A DNA stretch of 60,564 bases from Nocardioides sp. GY 10127 (GTDB lineage Bacteria; Actinomycetota; Actinomycetes; Propionibacteriales; Nocardioidaceae). The position numbers were made by a program, and so were the translations under genes. The number at the start of each line of letters is the position of its first letter. The stretch's first letter is position 1. Positions 22,159 through 31,250 of the stretch are shown piece by piece. The notes beneath the pieces are model-generated. The model had not been told where the DNA came from. It did not search any database and was given only the letters and a program-made list of their open reading frames with translations. Location: contig NZ_STGL01000011.1 of the NCBI RefSeq assembly GCF_004919085.1, positions 1 through 60,564 of the forward strand. Reading direction: 5' to 3'.

Positions 22159-23099
22159 AGGACGCGCTCCCTTCTGCGGAGGCCCGCGATGACGGGGAAG
22201 GCCAGGAGCGCCACGACCAGGAAGAGCGTGAGGCTCATGGCGGTCGCCTGGGCGAACAGGCCCTGGCCGAAGGTGCGGAAGATGAAGATGTTGAGCAGCT
22301 CGGTCGTGCCGCCGGGGCCGCCCTCGGTGGTGGCCTGGACGACGTCGAAGCCGTTCATGGAGCCGAGCAGCGCGGTGGCCACGTTGAAGGTGACCGCGGG
22401 GGCGAGCAGCGGGAGCTTGACCTGCCGGAAGAGCTGCCAGCCGGACGCCCCGTCCAGCCGCGCCGCCTCCAGGACGTCGTCGCTGATGGTCTTGAGGCCC
22501 GCCAGGTAGATGAGCATCGAGAGGCCCATCCACTTCCAGGCGTGCACGAGCGCGACGACGACGATCGTCCAGCGGGTGGAGCCGAGCCAGGCCACGTCGA
22601 CCTGGCCGGGCAGCAGGAAGCTGAGCATCGCGTTGAGGCCGCCGTCCGGCTCCAGCAGCGCCTGGAAGACGTAGCCGACGGCGAGCGCCGACATGATGAC
22701 CGGCACGAAGAAGGCCACGCGCGCCATCCGGTTCACCCGGGTGTCCCGCTCGAGCAGCAGGGCCAGGAGCAGGCCGAAGAGGTTCTGGAAGATCGCCACG
22801 AGGATCGCGTAGACGACCGTGATCCGCAGGTCGGCCAGCAGCGTGCCGCTGGAGGCCAGGTCGCGGAAGTTCTCCAGGCCGACGAAGCCGATCTCCGACT
22901 TGAAGCTGGACCAGTCGGTGAAGGCGTAGACGAAGTTGAAGACCGTCGGCGCGATGAAGAAGACGGCCAGGATGGCCAGGGCGGGGAGCAGGAACCAGAG
23001 CGGGTGGTCCGAGCTCGACCGGCGGCCGGGCCGCGCGCCGGCGCGGCTCGGGGCGAGCTCCTCCTGCGGAGCCCGGTGCGGCTCGAGCATCGTTGTCAT
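22155..23099 (-). CDS. Carbohydrate ABC transporter permease, MalF type
   Basis: 314 aa. Six transmembrane helices start with LWFLLPALAILAVFFIAPTV. The EAA motif LEAARLDGASGWQLFRQV is present, and the LGSMNGFDVVQATTEGGPG region is typical of sugar permeases. ATG 23099 has GGAGG upstream. It forms a heterodimer with the adjacent MalG-type protein. A strong hairpin separates it from the binding-protein gene. Confidence 0.95.
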   Translation of the reverse strand: MTTMLEPHRAPQEELAPSRAGARPGRRSSSDHPLWFLLPALAILAVFFIAPTVFNFVYAFTDWSSFKSEIGFVGLENFRDLASSGTLLADLRITVVYAILVAIFQNLFGLLLALLLERDTRVNRMARVAFFVPVIMSALAVGYVFQALLEPDGGLNAMLSFLLPGQVDVAWLGSTRWTIVVVALVHAWKWMGLSMLIYLAGLKTISDDVLEAARLDGASGWQLFRQVKLPLLAPAVTFNVATALLGSMNGFDVVQATTEGGPGGTTELLNIFIFRTFGQGLFAQATAMSLTLFLVVALLAFPVIAGLRRRERVL

Positions 23100-23110
23100 G
23101 TGCTGCCTCC

Positions 23111-23138
23111 GGCGGGTCGCCCCGAGGGGCGACCCGCC
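23111..23138 (-). terminator. Hairpin between binding-protein and permease genes
   Basis: GGCGGGTCGCCCC (23111-23123), GA, GGGGCGACCCGCC (23126-23138), perfect 13-bp arms just before the malF-type ribosome site. It probably attenuates transcription or protects the upstream message, so the binding protein outnumbers the permeases. Confidence 0.65.
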
Positions 23139-23179
23139 TCGTCGAAAGTGTGTGACGGGAGTCGTGGACGTCCGGTGGG

Positions 23180-24502
23180 TCAGAACCCGGAGACGCCCTG
23201 GGCCTTCGCGAGCTGGGCGAACTGCTGCTGCGTCGCCTCGGTGACCTGCTCGGGCGTCTTGGTGCCCTGGATCATGTCCGCGAGGTTGATGTAGAGGTCG
23301 GGGTTCGCCACGGCCAGAGCCTGCATCGAGCCGGCGGCGCCGTCCAGGGAGGCGCTCACGTCGAGCAGCGCCTGGGGCACGTCGGAGGGGCTGGGGACGT
23401 CGGTCTGCAGCGAGACGGTCGACTGCGCGGCCACGAAGTCGGCGTAGCCGTCACCCAGCCAGTACTCGAGCAGCTGACGGGCGGCCGCCTCCTGGTCCTC
23501 GTCCCCGGTGTTGAAGGCGACCAGGGCGTTGCTCTGGTCGGGGATGTAGGTGCCGACGTTGCCGTCCTTGGAGATCGGGAAGAAGCCGATCTTCTGGTTC
23601 AGCTCGTCGGTGTCGGCGAGCTGCTGGAGCTGGCCGAAGAACGAGTTGACCTGCATGACCATCGCGGCGTCGCCGTTCAGCAGGGCCTTGCCCTGGTCCT
23701 CGAACGTCGCGGTCTTGATGTCGTCGTTGAACAGGCCCTCGTCGATGAGGTCCTCGTACTCGTCGACGGCGCCCTGGATGGTGTCGTCGGTGAAGGACTC
23801 CTCGTTCGCGTTGACGCGGTCCCACAGCCCGTCCTGCGCCGCCTCGGCGAGCTGGACCTGGACCCACCACTGGGTCGCCCAGCGGTCGGCGCCCATCTCG
23901 TAGAACGGGGTCACCCCGTCACCCTTGAGCTGCTCGGCGAGCGCCACGAAGGAGTCCCAGTCGGTCGGCAGGTCGGTGATGCCGGCCTTCTCGAAGACCT
24001 CCTTGTTGTAGTAGACGCCCTCGACGGCCGGGGTGGTGATGAGGGCCGCGTAGCGCGTCCCGTCCAGGAGGCCGGTCATGTCGGCGAGGCCGCCGCTGTA
24101 GGCGTCCACGAAGGGCGCGCCGTCGAGCGGCAGGAGGTTCTGCTTGGCGTTGAGGGCCGTCAGCTGCGAGGCCGTCGGCTGCCAGAAGGCCAGGTCGGGC
24201 ATGTCGCCGGTGGCCACCTTGGTCTGGACGCCCTGCTCGTAGGGGTCCGGGATGGTCTCGACGTCCACCTCGGCGCCGGTGAGGTCCTCGAACCCGGCCA
24301 CGACGGAGTCGGGGATCGTGTTGGAGTTCTGCGCCGCCCAGATGGTGAGGGTGGTGCCGGTCAGGTCGGTGTCCTGGGCCGGCCAGTCGACGGACCCCCC
24401 GGAGGTGGTCGTGCTGCTGCCCGGGTCCGAGCAGGCAGCCGCCAGCAGCAGCGTGGCGGCCGCCGCGACGCCCAGGACGCTACGCGTCATTCGCTTGTTC
24501 AC
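23180..24502 (-). CDS. Sugar-binding lipoprotein of the ABC importer
   Basis: 440 aa family 1 extracellular solute-binding protein. The signal peptide MTRSVLGVAAAATLLLAAAC gives a lipid-anchored Cys near residue 24, followed by a Ser/Thr-rich linker and LTGTTLTIWAAQNSN, DMPDLAFWQPT and YYNKEVFEKAGI, which are typical of the family. GTG 24502 has GGAGG at 6 nt and overlaps the GH36 stop. It delivers an oligosaccharide, probably an alpha-galactoside given the neighbour, to the two permeases. Confidence 0.95.
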   Translation of the reverse strand: MNKRMTRSVLGVAAAATLLLAAACSDPGSSTTTSGGSVDWPAQDTDLTGTTLTIWAAQNSNTIPDSVVAGFEDLTGAEVDVETIPDPYEQGVQTKVATGDMPDLAFWQPTASQLTALNAKQNLLPLDGAPFVDAYSGGLADMTGLLDGTRYAALITTPAVEGVYYNKEVFEKAGITDLPTDWDSFVALAEQLKGDGVTPFYEMGADRWATQWWVQVQLAEAAQDGLWDRVNANEESFTDDTIQGAVDEYEDLIDEGLFNDDIKTATFEDQGKALLNGDAAMVMQVNSFFGQLQQLADTDELNQKIGFFPISKDGNVGTYIPDQSNALVAFNTGDEDQEAAARQLLEYWLGDGYADFVAAQSTVSLQTDVPSPSDVPQALLDVSASLDGAAGSMQALAVANPDLYINLADMIQGTKTPEQVTEATQQQFAQLAKAQGVSGF

Positions 24503-26691
24503 TTGGTTCCTCCAGGGTTCTCGTCGACCACGACGTCGTGGACGGACGGGGATGTGTCGCTCCCGAGGCCGGCGGCCCGGGACATGATGCGGAAGGTCCG
24601 CGCCGAGACCGGGACGTCGGGGGCGACGAGCACCAGCGTGCCGCTCCCGGGGTCCCAGGTGGCGTCCCACGCGGCGAGGCCGACGGGGAACGAGGTCTGC
24701 AGGTCGAGCTCGTGGCCGACCAGGTGGGGCAGGTGGAGCGTCTGCTCGCGCGGCCCGCCCCGGCGCCACACGTGGAGCGTCGTCCCGTCCGGGCCGACGT
24801 GGGCGAGCGAGACCCAGGGGTCGCGCCAGCCGGGGAGTCCGGTGGGCCAGACGGGGCGCGAGTGCCCGAGCTCCTTGCGCAGGCGCTTGGCCAGGTCGAC
24901 GGCCTCGCCGACCAGGGCCATCTCGTCGGCGCTCATCCGGTTCAGGAACCCGGACAGGTAGAAGCGTCCTGCCAGGCCCGTGACCAGGCAGAAGGCCGCC
25001 AGCTCGGGGTCCATGCCCGGCTGCGGGTAGGCCCAGCTGGCCGCCTGCTCCGGCGCCATCGCCAGCGGAGCCGTGACCGCGATCGGCGGGTACAGCAGGG
25101 GCTCCTGCTGGTCGGAGGTGGACTGCAGCGCGACCCGCGCGAGCATCGCCGGGTCCATCCGCATCGCGCCCGAGCCGCAGTTCTCCAGCACCAGGAACGG
25201 GTGCCGCTCCAGGACGCCGTCCAGCCACCGCAGGTGGGCCCGGTTGTGCTCCAGCAGGGCGTCGCCGGTGCTGTCCGCGCCGCGGTCGGGCCCGGTGCCG
25301 GGGTCGATGTTGTAGTCCAGCTTGAAGTAGCCGACCCCGAACTCCTCGACGAGCCGGTCGACGACCGCGTCGAGGTGCCGCACGGCGGCCGGGTGGCGCA
25401 GGTCCAGGTGGTAGCGGTCGTGCTCGACGACCCGCTGGCCGTGGAGGGTGAAGAAGGCGTCGTCGGGCAGCCGCTCGGCCACCGGGCTGCGCACCCCGAC
25501 CACCTCGGGCTCCAGCCACAGCCCCGGGACCATGCCCCGGTCGCGGATCCGGTCGGTGACCTCGCGCAGGCCGCCGGGGAACCGGGTGCGGGACGGGGCC
25601 CACTCGCCCACGCTGTCCCACCAGTCACCGGTCTCGTCGTACCAGCCGGCGTCGATGCAGAAGACCTCCGCACCGGCCTCGGCCGCGGCGTCCACGAGCG
25701 GCAGGAGCTTCTCCGTGGTGGGGTCGCCGTCGAGGGTGTTCATGTAGTCGTTGAAGACCAGGGCGGGCGTGGCGTTGTCCGGGTGCGGGCGGCGGGACGC
25801 GCGCCGCTGCTGCGTCAGGGCGGCGACCGCCTCGTCCAGGTCGGCACCCAGGGCGAGGGACACGGGGACGGCCCCGAACCAGCCGCCGGGTCGCAGGACG
25901 TGGGTCCAGGCCGCGTCCCGGTCGGTCGGCCCGCCGAGGGCCAGCCAGCACCCGGCGGTGTCCTGGCCGACGTCCCAGCGCCAGGCGCCGTTGTGCTCGA
26001 CCTGCCAGGCCCAGGCGAGCCCCGCCTGCTGCGAGGACAGGTAGGCGAACGGCAGTGCGGCTCCGGTGGACCAGGTGCCGGTCGAGCGCTGCGAGTGCCC
26101 GGTCCGGGGGTCGTGGCCCGTCAGGTGCTCCTCGAGGCCGGGGAGAAGGTCGTCCAGCGACCGCTGCTCCCAGCGCCCCTCCCCCAGCCAGTCGTTGCGC
26201 CCCTGGAGGAGCTGCCAGTCGGCGGTGACCCCGCCCGGCTCCGCCGCGGGGCCGATCGCCGTGGCGAACGAGGCGACCTGCCGCAGGACCACCGGGCGCG
26301 GGCCGACGTTGACCACCCGGGTGCTCGCGCGGAAGGCGGCGGCGGTGGGGTGGAGCTCGAGCGTGGTGAGCACCTCCAGCTGGTGCTGGGCGTCGGCCTG
26401 ACGGACGAGCACCCGACCCGCCGCGGCCTGCGCCGGCGCAGCCGCCTGCTCCGACCCGGGGGCCGGCTCGACGGCCACGACCCGCAGCCGCCGACCGACC
26501 GCGGTGCCGACCAGGCGGTCGGCCGCCGGGACGTGCCCGCTGCCGGCGGTGAGCACCTGGCCGAGACCGACCGGGTGCGAGAGCTCGACCCGGCGCCCGT
26601 CCAGCACGACGGCGGCCAGGGCCGCCGGGGTGTCGGCGTCGAACGCCAGCTCCAGCCGCAGCCGGGCGTTGCCGATCTCGACGGTCTCCAT
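24499..26691 (-). CDS. GH36 alpha-galactosidase
   Basis: 730 aa cytoplasmic glycosidase (no signal peptide) that releases galactose from raffinose-type or galactomannan oligosaccharides. The catalytic barrel shows FCIDAGWYDETGDWWDSVGEW, the nucleophile Asp in YFKLDYN and the acid/base region LENCGSGAMRMD, the standard GH36 pattern. The N-terminal beta-sandwich and C-terminal sheet are present. ATG 26691 is chosen because CAGGAG lies 6-8 nt before it; an upstream ATG at 26742 lacks a site. First gene of the operon that continues to LacI. LacI-type operators lie 57-103 bp upstream. Confidence 0.92.
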   Translation of the reverse strand: METVEIGNARLRLELAFDADTPAALAAVVLDGRRVELSHPVGLGQVLTAGSGHVPAADRLVGTAVGRRLRVVAVEPAPGSEQAAAPAQAAAGRVLVRQADAQHQLEVLTTLELHPTAAAFRASTRVVNVGPRPVVLRQVASFATAIGPAAEPGGVTADWQLLQGRNDWLGEGRWEQRSLDDLLPGLEEHLTGHDPRTGHSQRSTGTWSTGAALPFAYLSSQQAGLAWAWQVEHNGAWRWDVGQDTAGCWLALGGPTDRDAAWTHVLRPGGWFGAVPVSLALGADLDEAVAALTQQRRASRRPHPDNATPALVFNDYMNTLDGDPTTEKLLPLVDAAAEAGAEVFCIDAGWYDETGDWWDSVGEWAPSRTRFPGGLREVTDRIRDRGMVPGLWLEPEVVGVRSPVAERLPDDAFFTLHGQRVVEHDRYHLDLRHPAAVRHLDAVVDRLVEEFGVGYFKLDYNIDPGTGPDRGADSTGDALLEHNRAHLRWLDGVLERHPFLVLENCGSGAMRMDPAMLARVALQSTSDQQEPLLYPPIAVTAPLAMAPEQAASWAYPQPGMDPELAAFCLVTGLAGRFYLSGFLNRMSADEMALVGEAVDLAKRLRKELGHSRPVWPTGLPGWRDPWVSLAHVGPDGTTLHVWRRGGPREQTLHLPHLVGHELDLQTSFPVGLAAWDATWDPGSGTLVLVAPDVPVSARTFRIMSRAAGLGSDTSPSVHDVVVDENPGGTK

Positions 26692-26747
26692 TGATCGCTC
26701 CTGACTCGGACCCCCTCCCGGGGGCCATGTGGTGGCAGTCACATAAA

Positions 26748-26794
26748 GATAGCGCTTTCACGCCATTCTGCAAGCGCTATCAGAAAGCACTTTC
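26748..26794. promoter_or_regulatory. Three LacI-type operators upstream of the GH36 operon
   Basis: GATAGCGCTTTC (26748-26759), GCAAGCGCTATC (26770-26781) and GAAAGCACTTTC (26783-26794) are near-palindromic 12-mers with the central CG typical of LacI-family sites. The last two are separated by one base, the same arrangement as at 29796-29820. Confidence 0.75.
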
Positions 26795-26816
26795 AGAGGG
26801 TGCCCGGTGGGCTGGA

Positions 26817-26845
26817 CCGGCCGTGCGCCTCCCGCGCACGGCCGG
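26817..26845 (-). terminator. Terminator of the secreted hydrolase gene
   Basis: CCGGCCGTGCGC (26817-26828), loop CTCCC, GCGCACGGCCGG (26834-26845), a perfect 12-bp stem 17 bp after the stop at 26862 (minus strand). Confidence 0.75.
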
Positions 26846-26861
26846 CCCGTCGACCGGCCTC

Positions 26862-29663
26862 TCAGCCGGCGGAATTGCCCCGGACCACGGTGGTCACCGG
26901 CGCGCCGGCCACCAGGCGCGAGAGCGCCACGGTGTCGAGGTCCGGCCCGTAGGCCGAGGCGTTGCCCAGCACGAGGGCGCCCGTGGCCGTGGTCAGGTCC
27001 AGGGGCACCGAGACGTCCCAGAAGCTCGACCACGAGTAGTTGTGCCGGAACGGGACGCGGGTCGTGCCGCCACCGTCCTCCGCGACGTCCAGGAAGCGCG
27101 AGACCACCTGCGGGTTGTAGTTGATCCCGCTGCTGCGCTCGGCGTTGGCGTAGCCCATCGTCAGCACGTAGGCGCCCTTGCCGAGGCCGGCGGGACGCTC
27201 CAGGGTGGCGGTGTTGCCGCTGCCGTTGCCGAGGTCCCCCACGTAGGAGACGACGCCGGAGGCGTCGGCCGAGCCGTTGGAGCCGCTCGACGCGGCGAGG
27301 GTGCGCACGCCGGCCGTGCCCGCCAGGTCGAGGTCCTCCGCCTGGCCGGACCAGCGCAGCGAGGCGTCGGAGTCGGAGGCACGCTGGTCGGCGCCCCGCA
27401 CCGTCTCCACGTCGTCCAGGAGGACGCCGCGGTCGGAGGAGACCGCCACCTCCTGGACGCCCTCCCCCAGGTAGACCCGGACGCGGGTCGTCCACGAGCC
27501 GGCGCCCTTCGGCGTCAGGTCCGCCACCGTGCGGCCGTTGACGGTGACGTGCAGGTCGGTGGCCCGCGACGTCCGGTAGTGCACGAGGAGGTCGTGGTAA
27601 CCGGTGTCGGCGTTGGAGGTGAAGAACGTGGCCGTGCCACCGCCCGAGAGCGCGGCGAAGCCGGCCGTGCTCGCCGAGGCGTAGGAGAGGGTGGCCCCGT
27701 CGGTGAGCCGCGCGTCGGTGGACGGGTAGGTGGTGCGCTCGCCGCCGGTCTCGTCGTAGAGGTCGAACCGGTCGAGGGTGATGTCGGCGCCGGGCAGGAC
27801 GCTGCTGCCGTTGCGGCTGGCCCGCAGCGAGAGCGTGTGCTCCCCCGCGGTCAGGTCCAGCGCCACGTCCGTCGTGCCGCGGTAGGTCCAGCCCAGGTCC
27901 GCCGCGTAGTGGACGGTCGCCGCGTACGCGCCGTCGACGAAGAGCGCGTGCTCGCCGGGGGCCTGGTTGGCGCCGGCGAGGACGCTGAGCCGGTAGCGCC
28001 CGGTGCTCGGGACGTCCACGTCCCAGGTGGCGCTCGAGGCGGCGTTGTTGAACGAGCCGACGTCCTTGCCGCCCGAGGCGGGCAGCGTCCAGGCGTCGTG
28101 GGAGTCGTGGCTGTAGACGGTCGCGCCGGCGATCGTGGCGTCCTCGGCCTCGGTGCTGTCGACGAGCGAGGTGGAGACGGGCGCGGGGTCGGCCAGGGTC
28201 GGCGTGAGGATGACCTGGTAGGCCGTGGTCTCGTCGTCGTTGGGGATGGTCAGCGAGAGGGCGCCGCCGGAGACGGCCACGTCCTTGGACATCACCACGG
28301 CGGGGGCCGGGCTGTCCCCCTCCTTGCCGTTGAGCGTCACGGCCCGCACCTGGACGTGGACGGTGCTGCCGAGCCCGGCCGCGTCCGTGCCGGTGAGCTC
28401 GAGCGGGATGTCGGTGGTGGAACCGCCCACCAGGACGGTCGCCTTCTCGTCGTCCTCGTCGACGGTGGCGATGGCCTGGAGGCTGCGCAACCTGTTGAGC
28501 ACCGGCGGGGTCACCTGGACGGTCTGGCCGCCGGCGAGGTCGCCGTACCACTTCATCAGCCACCAGCCGCCGTTCGCGCCGTTGACCCGGGAGGAGTTGT
28601 CGTCGAGGTTGCCGGCGTAGTTCCAGTAGGCGGTCTGGGCGTCGACCTTCTCGTCCTCGAAGACGGACATCCACTGCAGGAGGAAGCCGGGCACGCCCAT
28701 GTCGTCGGGCAGGCCGTACTCGGTGACGTTGACCGGGATCTCCGGGGCGCCGAGGTCGGCCAGGATGCTGCGGTAGGTGGCCATGTGGTCGCGGAACTGG
28801 TCGAGCGACCAGTCCTGCAGCACGTGGAAGATGAAGACGTCGGGCAGCTCGTCGTGGGCCGCCGCGTAGGTGAGGAAGTCGCGGGTGCGGTCCTCGTGCC
28901 ACACCGAGTCACCCGGCCCGCCGAGCCGCGCGTGGCCCAACCCGTGCTCGGCGTAGACCTCCTGGATCACCTCGTCGACCGCCGTCCAGTCGGCCATGAA
29001 CTGGTCCTTCATCGAGGACCAGTCCTGGTACCACTGGCCGTCGGGCTCGTTGAAGGGGATGAACACGTAGGCGGACGGGTCGGCGGACTGGGTCGCGACC
29101 TTCTCGGCCACCTTCCGCACCACCGCCAGGTAGTCCCACTCACCGTCCCCGTCGGCGTCGCCCGGTCGGACGCCGCCGTTGTACGGCCAGTCCGGGTAGT
29201 CGTCCTGGATGTAGACGTACATGTCCTCGCCGGCGCCGGCGAAGAAGGAGTCCTCGACGTCGAGCGCGTCGCCGTTGGGGTGCTGCTGACCGCCCGGCGC
29301 CTTCTGCGAGACGTTGGTCAGGCGGGCGCCGTCGACCAGGGCCTGCGACGGGACCCCGTCGTCGCCCAGCGCGTAGAGGCCTCCGCTGGCCCCGCCGCGG
29401 AAGTCGCCGGTGACGGTGCCGAGGTCGACCTGGACCGCCGCGTCGTCGGCGGCCGCCGGGGAGACCAGGGACGTGGAGGTCAGGCCGGTGGTCGCCAGCC
29501 CCGTGGTGGCCAGCGCCAGGCCGAGGCAGGCGCCCGTCGCCAGGCGGGGCCGGGCGAGGCGGGTGCTGCGGCTGCTGCGGCTGCTCCGGCTGCTCCGTGC
29601 GTCGGGCTGACCGGTGGGCGTGGTGGACGCGCCGGGCGCGGCCTGCGGTGACGGGTGGTTCAT
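26862..29663 (-). CDS. Secreted clan GH-A glycoside hydrolase with carbohydrate-binding regions
   Basis: 933 aa. After a long Ser/Arg-rich start, a signal peptide (TGACLGLALATTGLATTGL, cleavage near SPAAADDA) leads export. A TIM-barrel region contains FIPFNEPDGQW (acid/base Glu in the NEP motif) and VTEYGLPDD (candidate nucleophile Glu), as in GH39/GH30-like clan A enzymes. A beta-sandwich follows. Two CBM6/35-like regions (TEAEDATIAGATVYSHDS; later AEDLDLAGTAGVRTLAASSG) complete it. ATG 29663 has AAGGAG. Upstream LacI-type operators tie it to the GH36 operon, so it probably attacks the polymer outside. The exact GH family is not certain. Confidence 0.82.
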   Translation of the reverse strand: MNHPSPQAAPGASTTPTGQPDARSSRSSRSSRSTRLARPRLATGACLGLALATTGLATTGLTSTSLVSPAAADDAAVQVDLGTVTGDFRGGASGGLYALGDDGVPSQALVDGARLTNVSQKAPGGQQHPNGDALDVEDSFFAGAGEDMYVYIQDDYPDWPYNGGVRPGDADGDGEWDYLAVVRKVAEKVATQSADPSAYVFIPFNEPDGQWYQDWSSMKDQFMADWTAVDEVIQEVYAEHGLGHARLGGPGDSVWHEDRTRDFLTYAAAHDELPDVFIFHVLQDWSLDQFRDHMATYRSILADLGAPEIPVNVTEYGLPDDMGVPGFLLQWMSVFEDEKVDAQTAYWNYAGNLDDNSSRVNGANGGWWLMKWYGDLAGGQTVQVTPPVLNRLRSLQAIATVDEDDEKATVLVGGSTTDIPLELTGTDAAGLGSTVHVQVRAVTLNGKEGDSPAPAVVMSKDVAVSGGALSLTIPNDDETTAYQVILTPTLADPAPVSTSLVDSTEAEDATIAGATVYSHDSHDAWTLPASGGKDVGSFNNAASSATWDVDVPSTGRYRLSVLAGANQAPGEHALFVDGAYAATVHYAADLGWTYRGTTDVALDLTAGEHTLSLRASRNGSSVLPGADITLDRFDLYDETGGERTTYPSTDARLTDGATLSYASASTAGFAALSGGGTATFFTSNADTGYHDLLVHYRTSRATDLHVTVNGRTVADLTPKGAGSWTTRVRVYLGEGVQEVAVSSDRGVLLDDVETVRGADQRASDSDASLRWSGQAEDLDLAGTAGVRTLAASSGSNGSADASGVVSYVGDLGNGSGNTATLERPAGLGKGAYVLTMGYANAERSSGINYNPQVVSRFLDVAEDGGGTTRVPFRHNYSWSSFWDVSVPLDLTTATGALVLGNASAYGPDLDTVALSRLVAGAPVTTVVRGNSAG

Positions 29664-29795
29664 GGCACTCCTTCGACCGGTGCGGCAGCGCGTGCCGGAC
29701 CGGTGGACTTGTTGACGCCGGGGCGCCCGTCGCCTCGGCCAGATCGCGACGTCCCGCGGCGCCCTCACGCCCGGGTGTGTCGTCGGTCACAGGAA

Positions 29796-29820
29796 GATAG
29801 CGCTATCAGAAAGCGCTATC
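29796..29820. promoter_or_regulatory. Tandem LacI-type operators upstream of the secreted hydrolase
   Basis: GATAGCGCTATC (29796-29807, perfectly palindromic), one A, then GAAAGCGCTATC (29809-29820). They sit 133 bp before the start at 29663. Core and one-base spacing match the sites at 26770-26794, so one regulator should bind both. Confidence 0.8.
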
Positions 29821-29868
29821 AACCGTGCGGGCGAAGTTCCCCCGGCTGTGCCCGCGGGCGTGCTGGTG

Positions 29869-30209
29869 GGCGGTGTGTGAGCAACCGAATCGGTCGGCTC
29901 GCCCGTTGCCTACACACCGCCGCTCGGGGTAGCCGCGACCAGCGGTGCCCCAGCAACCGAACTGGTCGGCCCACCGGTTGCCCACACACCGCCCCTCAGG
30001 GCAGCACCCACCAGCGGTGCGTCAGCAACCGGATCGGTCGGCACACCGGTTGCTCACACACCGCTCCTCGGCGCCCCGGCGACCGGCGGTGCCCCAGCAA
30101 CCGAATCGGTCGCACCCACCGGTTGCTCACACACCGCCACCCAGGGCAGCCACCACCAGCGGTGCCCCAGCAACCGAACTGGTCGGCCCACCGGTTGCCC
30201 ACACACCGC
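29869..30209. repeat. 72-bp-period array of hairpin-forming repeats (not CRISPR)
   Basis: Five copies of a 40-bp element begin at 29881, 29953, 30025, 30097 and 30170 (periods 72, 72, 72, 73). Each has GCAACCG, a 15-17-nt loop, CGGTTGC and then CACACACCGC. Copies 2 and 5 are identical. Intervals of 32-33 bp are themselves related (ending AGCGGTGCCCCA), so whole 72-bp units are duplicated. Their GCGGTG pairs with the distal CACCGC to lengthen the stem. The first copy is preceded by GCGGTGTGTGA, which completes an almost uninterrupted long hairpin. The 588-bp gap 29664-30251 holds no gene. Confidence 0.9.
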
Positions 30210-30251
30210 CACTCAGAGCAGCCACCACAGCCACACGCGGAGCAGGGAGGC

Positions 30252-31250
30252 TCAGGCGCCGGGGTGCCAGGCGGCGTGCTCGTCGAGCTTGAGGAAGAAG
30301 TCCTCGAACATCAGTCGCAGGTCGAGCGAGGTCCACACCCGGATGTCACGGCCGCCCGGAGCGTCCTCGTACTCGCCCTTCTCGTCCAGCCGCGGCGCCG
30401 GCACCACGACGTAGGAGGACGAGGACGGGTCGGGCTCGAAGCGGCTCTGGAGGGCGCTGAGCAGGACGAGCGGCTGGTCGCCCATGCAGTAGGTCTCGGC
30501 GTGGCCGAAGCCGTGCTGGGCCAGCAGCCGCGAGAGACCCGTGATGGAGTCGGCGAGGTAGCGGCCGAGCTCCCCCTTCGGCGCGACCCGGCGGCGCAGC
30601 TCCACGTTCGAGACCAGGCACTGCCGGTAGGCGTCGCGGGGCACCTGCCACAGCGGCAGGTCGGAGTCGTTGAAGAGGACCCGGGCGGCGGTGACGTCGA
30701 TCTTGAGGTTGTACTCGGAGACCCCGACGCCCTCGGGCGCGGCCGGGGCGAAGGAGTGCTCGGGGCCGCCGATCCAGATGACGGTGAGTCGCTCGGCGAT
30801 CCGCGGCTCGACCAGCCACGCCGAGACGATGTCGGTGAGGCCGCCGCCGGCGCAGTAGTAGAGCGGGCGCTCGTCGTCCCGCATGGCCTCGGCCACGATG
30901 CGGTCGACCGCCTCGCACGGCTGCGGGGTGGACGCGTCCACGAGACCGTCCTCCGAGCCGAGCCAGATCAGCGACTCGCCGTCGAAGCCGGCGACCCCGA
31001 ACAGCTCGCGGAGCTTGTCCGCGGCGTGGGTGGCGGTGTCCGGGCCGGGGTCGAAGCCGTCGCCGGGCGCCAGGTGGGAGGCGACGATCCCGCGCAGGTC
31101 CACGCCCGGCGAGAGCAGGTGGTGCACCACCTGGAAGAGGTCGTCGGGGTCGCCCGCGAAGTCGTTGTCGACGATGACCCGGACGGTCGGCGCCGGTCGG
31201 TCACCCTCGTCGTCCAGCCACGGGAACGTCCCTGCCGCCCAGCCCGTCAT
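30252..31250 (-). CDS. Inosine/uridine-preferring nucleoside hydrolase family protein
   Basis: 332 aa. The N-terminal calcium-binding Asp cluster reads VRVIVDNDFAGDPDDLFQ, equivalent to DTDPGxDD of nucleoside hydrolases, and later PLYYCAGGGLTDIVSAW and TVIWIGGPEHSF follow the family layout. These enzymes split the N-glycosidic bond of nucleosides; the variant motif means another N-riboside or related substrate is possible. ATG 31250 with GAGAGG upstream is preferred. Divergent from the Rieske operon by 246 bp, in which I see no clear operator. Monocistronic. Confidence 0.85.
   Translation of the reverse strand: MTGWAAGTFPWLDDEGDRPAPTVRVIVDNDFAGDPDDLFQVVHHLLSPGVDLRGIVASHLAPGDGFDPGPDTATHAADKLRELFGVAGFDGESLIWLGSEDGLVDASTPQPCEAVDRIVAEAMRDDERPLYYCAGGGLTDIVSAWLVEPRIAERLTVIWIGGPEHSFAPAAPEGVGVSEYNLKIDVTAARVLFNDSDLPLWQVPRDAYRQCLVSNVELRRRVAPKGELGRYLADSITGLSRLLAQHGFGHAETYCMGDQPLVLLSALQSRFEPDPSSSSYVVVPAPRLDEKGEYEDAPGGRDIRVWTSLDLRLMFEDFFLKLDEHAAWHPGA

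Noticed and set aside
29881..30209. Possible CRISPR array (40-bp repeats, 32-33-bp intervals, period 72)
   Set aside because: The intervals are homologous to one another, not unique spacers, and no cas gene is in the window. Whole 72-bp units are duplicated.
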